A stretch of DNA of 64,000 nucleotides from Massilia arenae (GTDB taxonomy: Bacteria; Pseudomonadota; Gammaproteobacteria; Burkholderiales; Burkholderiaceae_D), in the NCBI RefSeq assembly GCF_008014745.1, contig NZ_VPFD01000016.1, positions 165,082-229,081 on the forward strand, written 5' to 3'. The notes beneath the pieces are model-generated. The model searched no databases, was not told the origin of the DNA, and worked only from the letters and a program-made list of their open reading frames with translations. Shown here piece after piece: positions 63,709 to 64,000 of this stretch. The position numbers and the translations under genes are program-made. Every line of letters begins with the position of its first letter. Within the stretch, counting starts at the first letter, position 1.

Positions 63709-63822
63709 GCCTGACGATAACCTACTTTCACACTGGTTGCAGCACTATCATCGGCGCAAAGTCGTTTCACGGTCCTGTTCGGGATGGGAAGGGGTGGGAC
63801 CGACTTGCTATGGTCATCAGGC
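63709..63822 (-). rRNA. rrf: 5S ribosomal RNA
   Basis: The minus strand reads GCCTGATGACCATAGCAAGT, then GGTCCCACCCCTTCCCATCC and CCGAACAGGACCGTGAAACG, the conserved 5S core. It ends GTTATCGTCAGGC. The two ends pair to form helix I. Length about 114 bases. The 23S gene lies about 150 bases upstream in transcription direction. Confidence 0.96.
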
Positions 63823-63972
63823 ATGACTTGTACGAATGGCGTTGCTTGAACGCGTGGACTGCATAGCCGTCCACCCTACGAAGTAGGCACTCTGAATCTG
63901 GAAGAAGTATTGTTGGGTTGTAGCTTGTATTCAAGCAGTTGTACTCGTCACAACCTTGACTACCAAGGTTAT

Positions 63973-64000
63973 AGGGACAAGCCTTACGGGCAATTAGTAT
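63973..64000 (-). rRNA. rrl: 23S ribosomal RNA, 3' end only
   Basis: The minus strand at the right edge reads ATACTAATTGCCCGTAAGGC, the conserved 3' end of betaproteobacterial 23S rRNA, upstream of the 5S gene. Only about 28 bases are inside the window; the 3' boundary is placed by analogy with the E. coli end and may shift a few bases. Confidence 0.85.

Overview
The window is GC-rich (about 65% by eye) and reads as a chromosomal segment of a betaproteobacterium, most likely Oxalobacteraceae of the Massilia/Telluria type. This is an inference from the conserved queA-tgt-yajC-secD-secF order, a two-subunit arginine succinyltransferase pathway, a 180-kDa-type NAD-glutamate dehydrogenase, a very large TonB-dependent receptor, and the sequence at the 23S 3' end. 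Genes are densely packed on both strands. I see no prophage, plasmid or CRISPR features. One intact insertion sequence is present and the right edge enters an rRNA operon.

Layout. 1-6.3 kb: a chloramphenicol-acetyltransferase-like gene cut by the left edge, an amino-acid permease, and divergently hmp (NO dioxygenase) with NsrR-type boxes, then a DUF2807 lipoprotein and an old-yellow-enzyme reductase. 5.3-18.6 kb: a complete arginine succinyltransferase (AST) catabolic operon, astC-aruF-aruG-astD-astB-(NAD-GDH)-astE, on the minus strand. An ArgR-like AraC regulator lies upstream, and a two-half-site ArgR-type operator precedes astC. The NAD-GDH gene sits inside the operon, so the glutamate made by AstE can be oxidised directly to 2-oxoglutarate. 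18.7-20.5 kb: a MarR regulator coupled to a small unknown protein, then an HDOD protein; the MarR and HDOD genes look leaderless. 20.5-27.6 kb: an SDR/GH15 pair, an IS1595-family element, and a GST plus three-domain flavin/2Fe-2S oxidoreductase operon. Three copies of a ~65-nt small RNA lie on the minus strand between these units. The copies share an identical 32-nt 5' core, a variable intrinsic terminator and a promoter with a palindrome at constant distance; this is the most unusual feature of the window.

27.6-35.5 kb: housekeeping block queA-tgt-yajC-secD-secF with divergent recG. 35.5-40.8 kb: a Cys-rich unknown, a NYN-domain protein, a TPR membrane protein, a VOC protein, a Gfo/Idh/MocA oxidoreductase, a DUF3025 protein and pyrC. 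41-44.9 kb: dicarboxylate/aspartate symporter, exported amidohydrolase and periplasmic asparaginase, a plausible Asp/Asn/peptide utilisation group. 44.8-54.2 kb: Atm1-type ABC exporter, acyl-CoA thioesterase, tandem fadD paralogues, a lipoprotein peptidase and a molybdopterin oxidoreductase. 54.4-59.6 kb: M20 amidohydrolase, SUFU-domain protein, PagL-like outer-membrane deacylase, DHA2 MFS transporter, and a retropepsin-fold protein without catalytic aspartates. 59.9-63.6 kb: a 1256-residue TonB-dependent receptor. 63.7-64 kb: 5S rRNA and the 3' end of 23S rRNA, both on the minus strand.

Intergenic stretches not listed as features hold nothing I can support, and no gap over about 300 bases lacks an annotated element. 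Long open frames opposite real genes (for example one over 7 kb facing astE-gdhB) are judged to be GC-rich shadows and are omitted.
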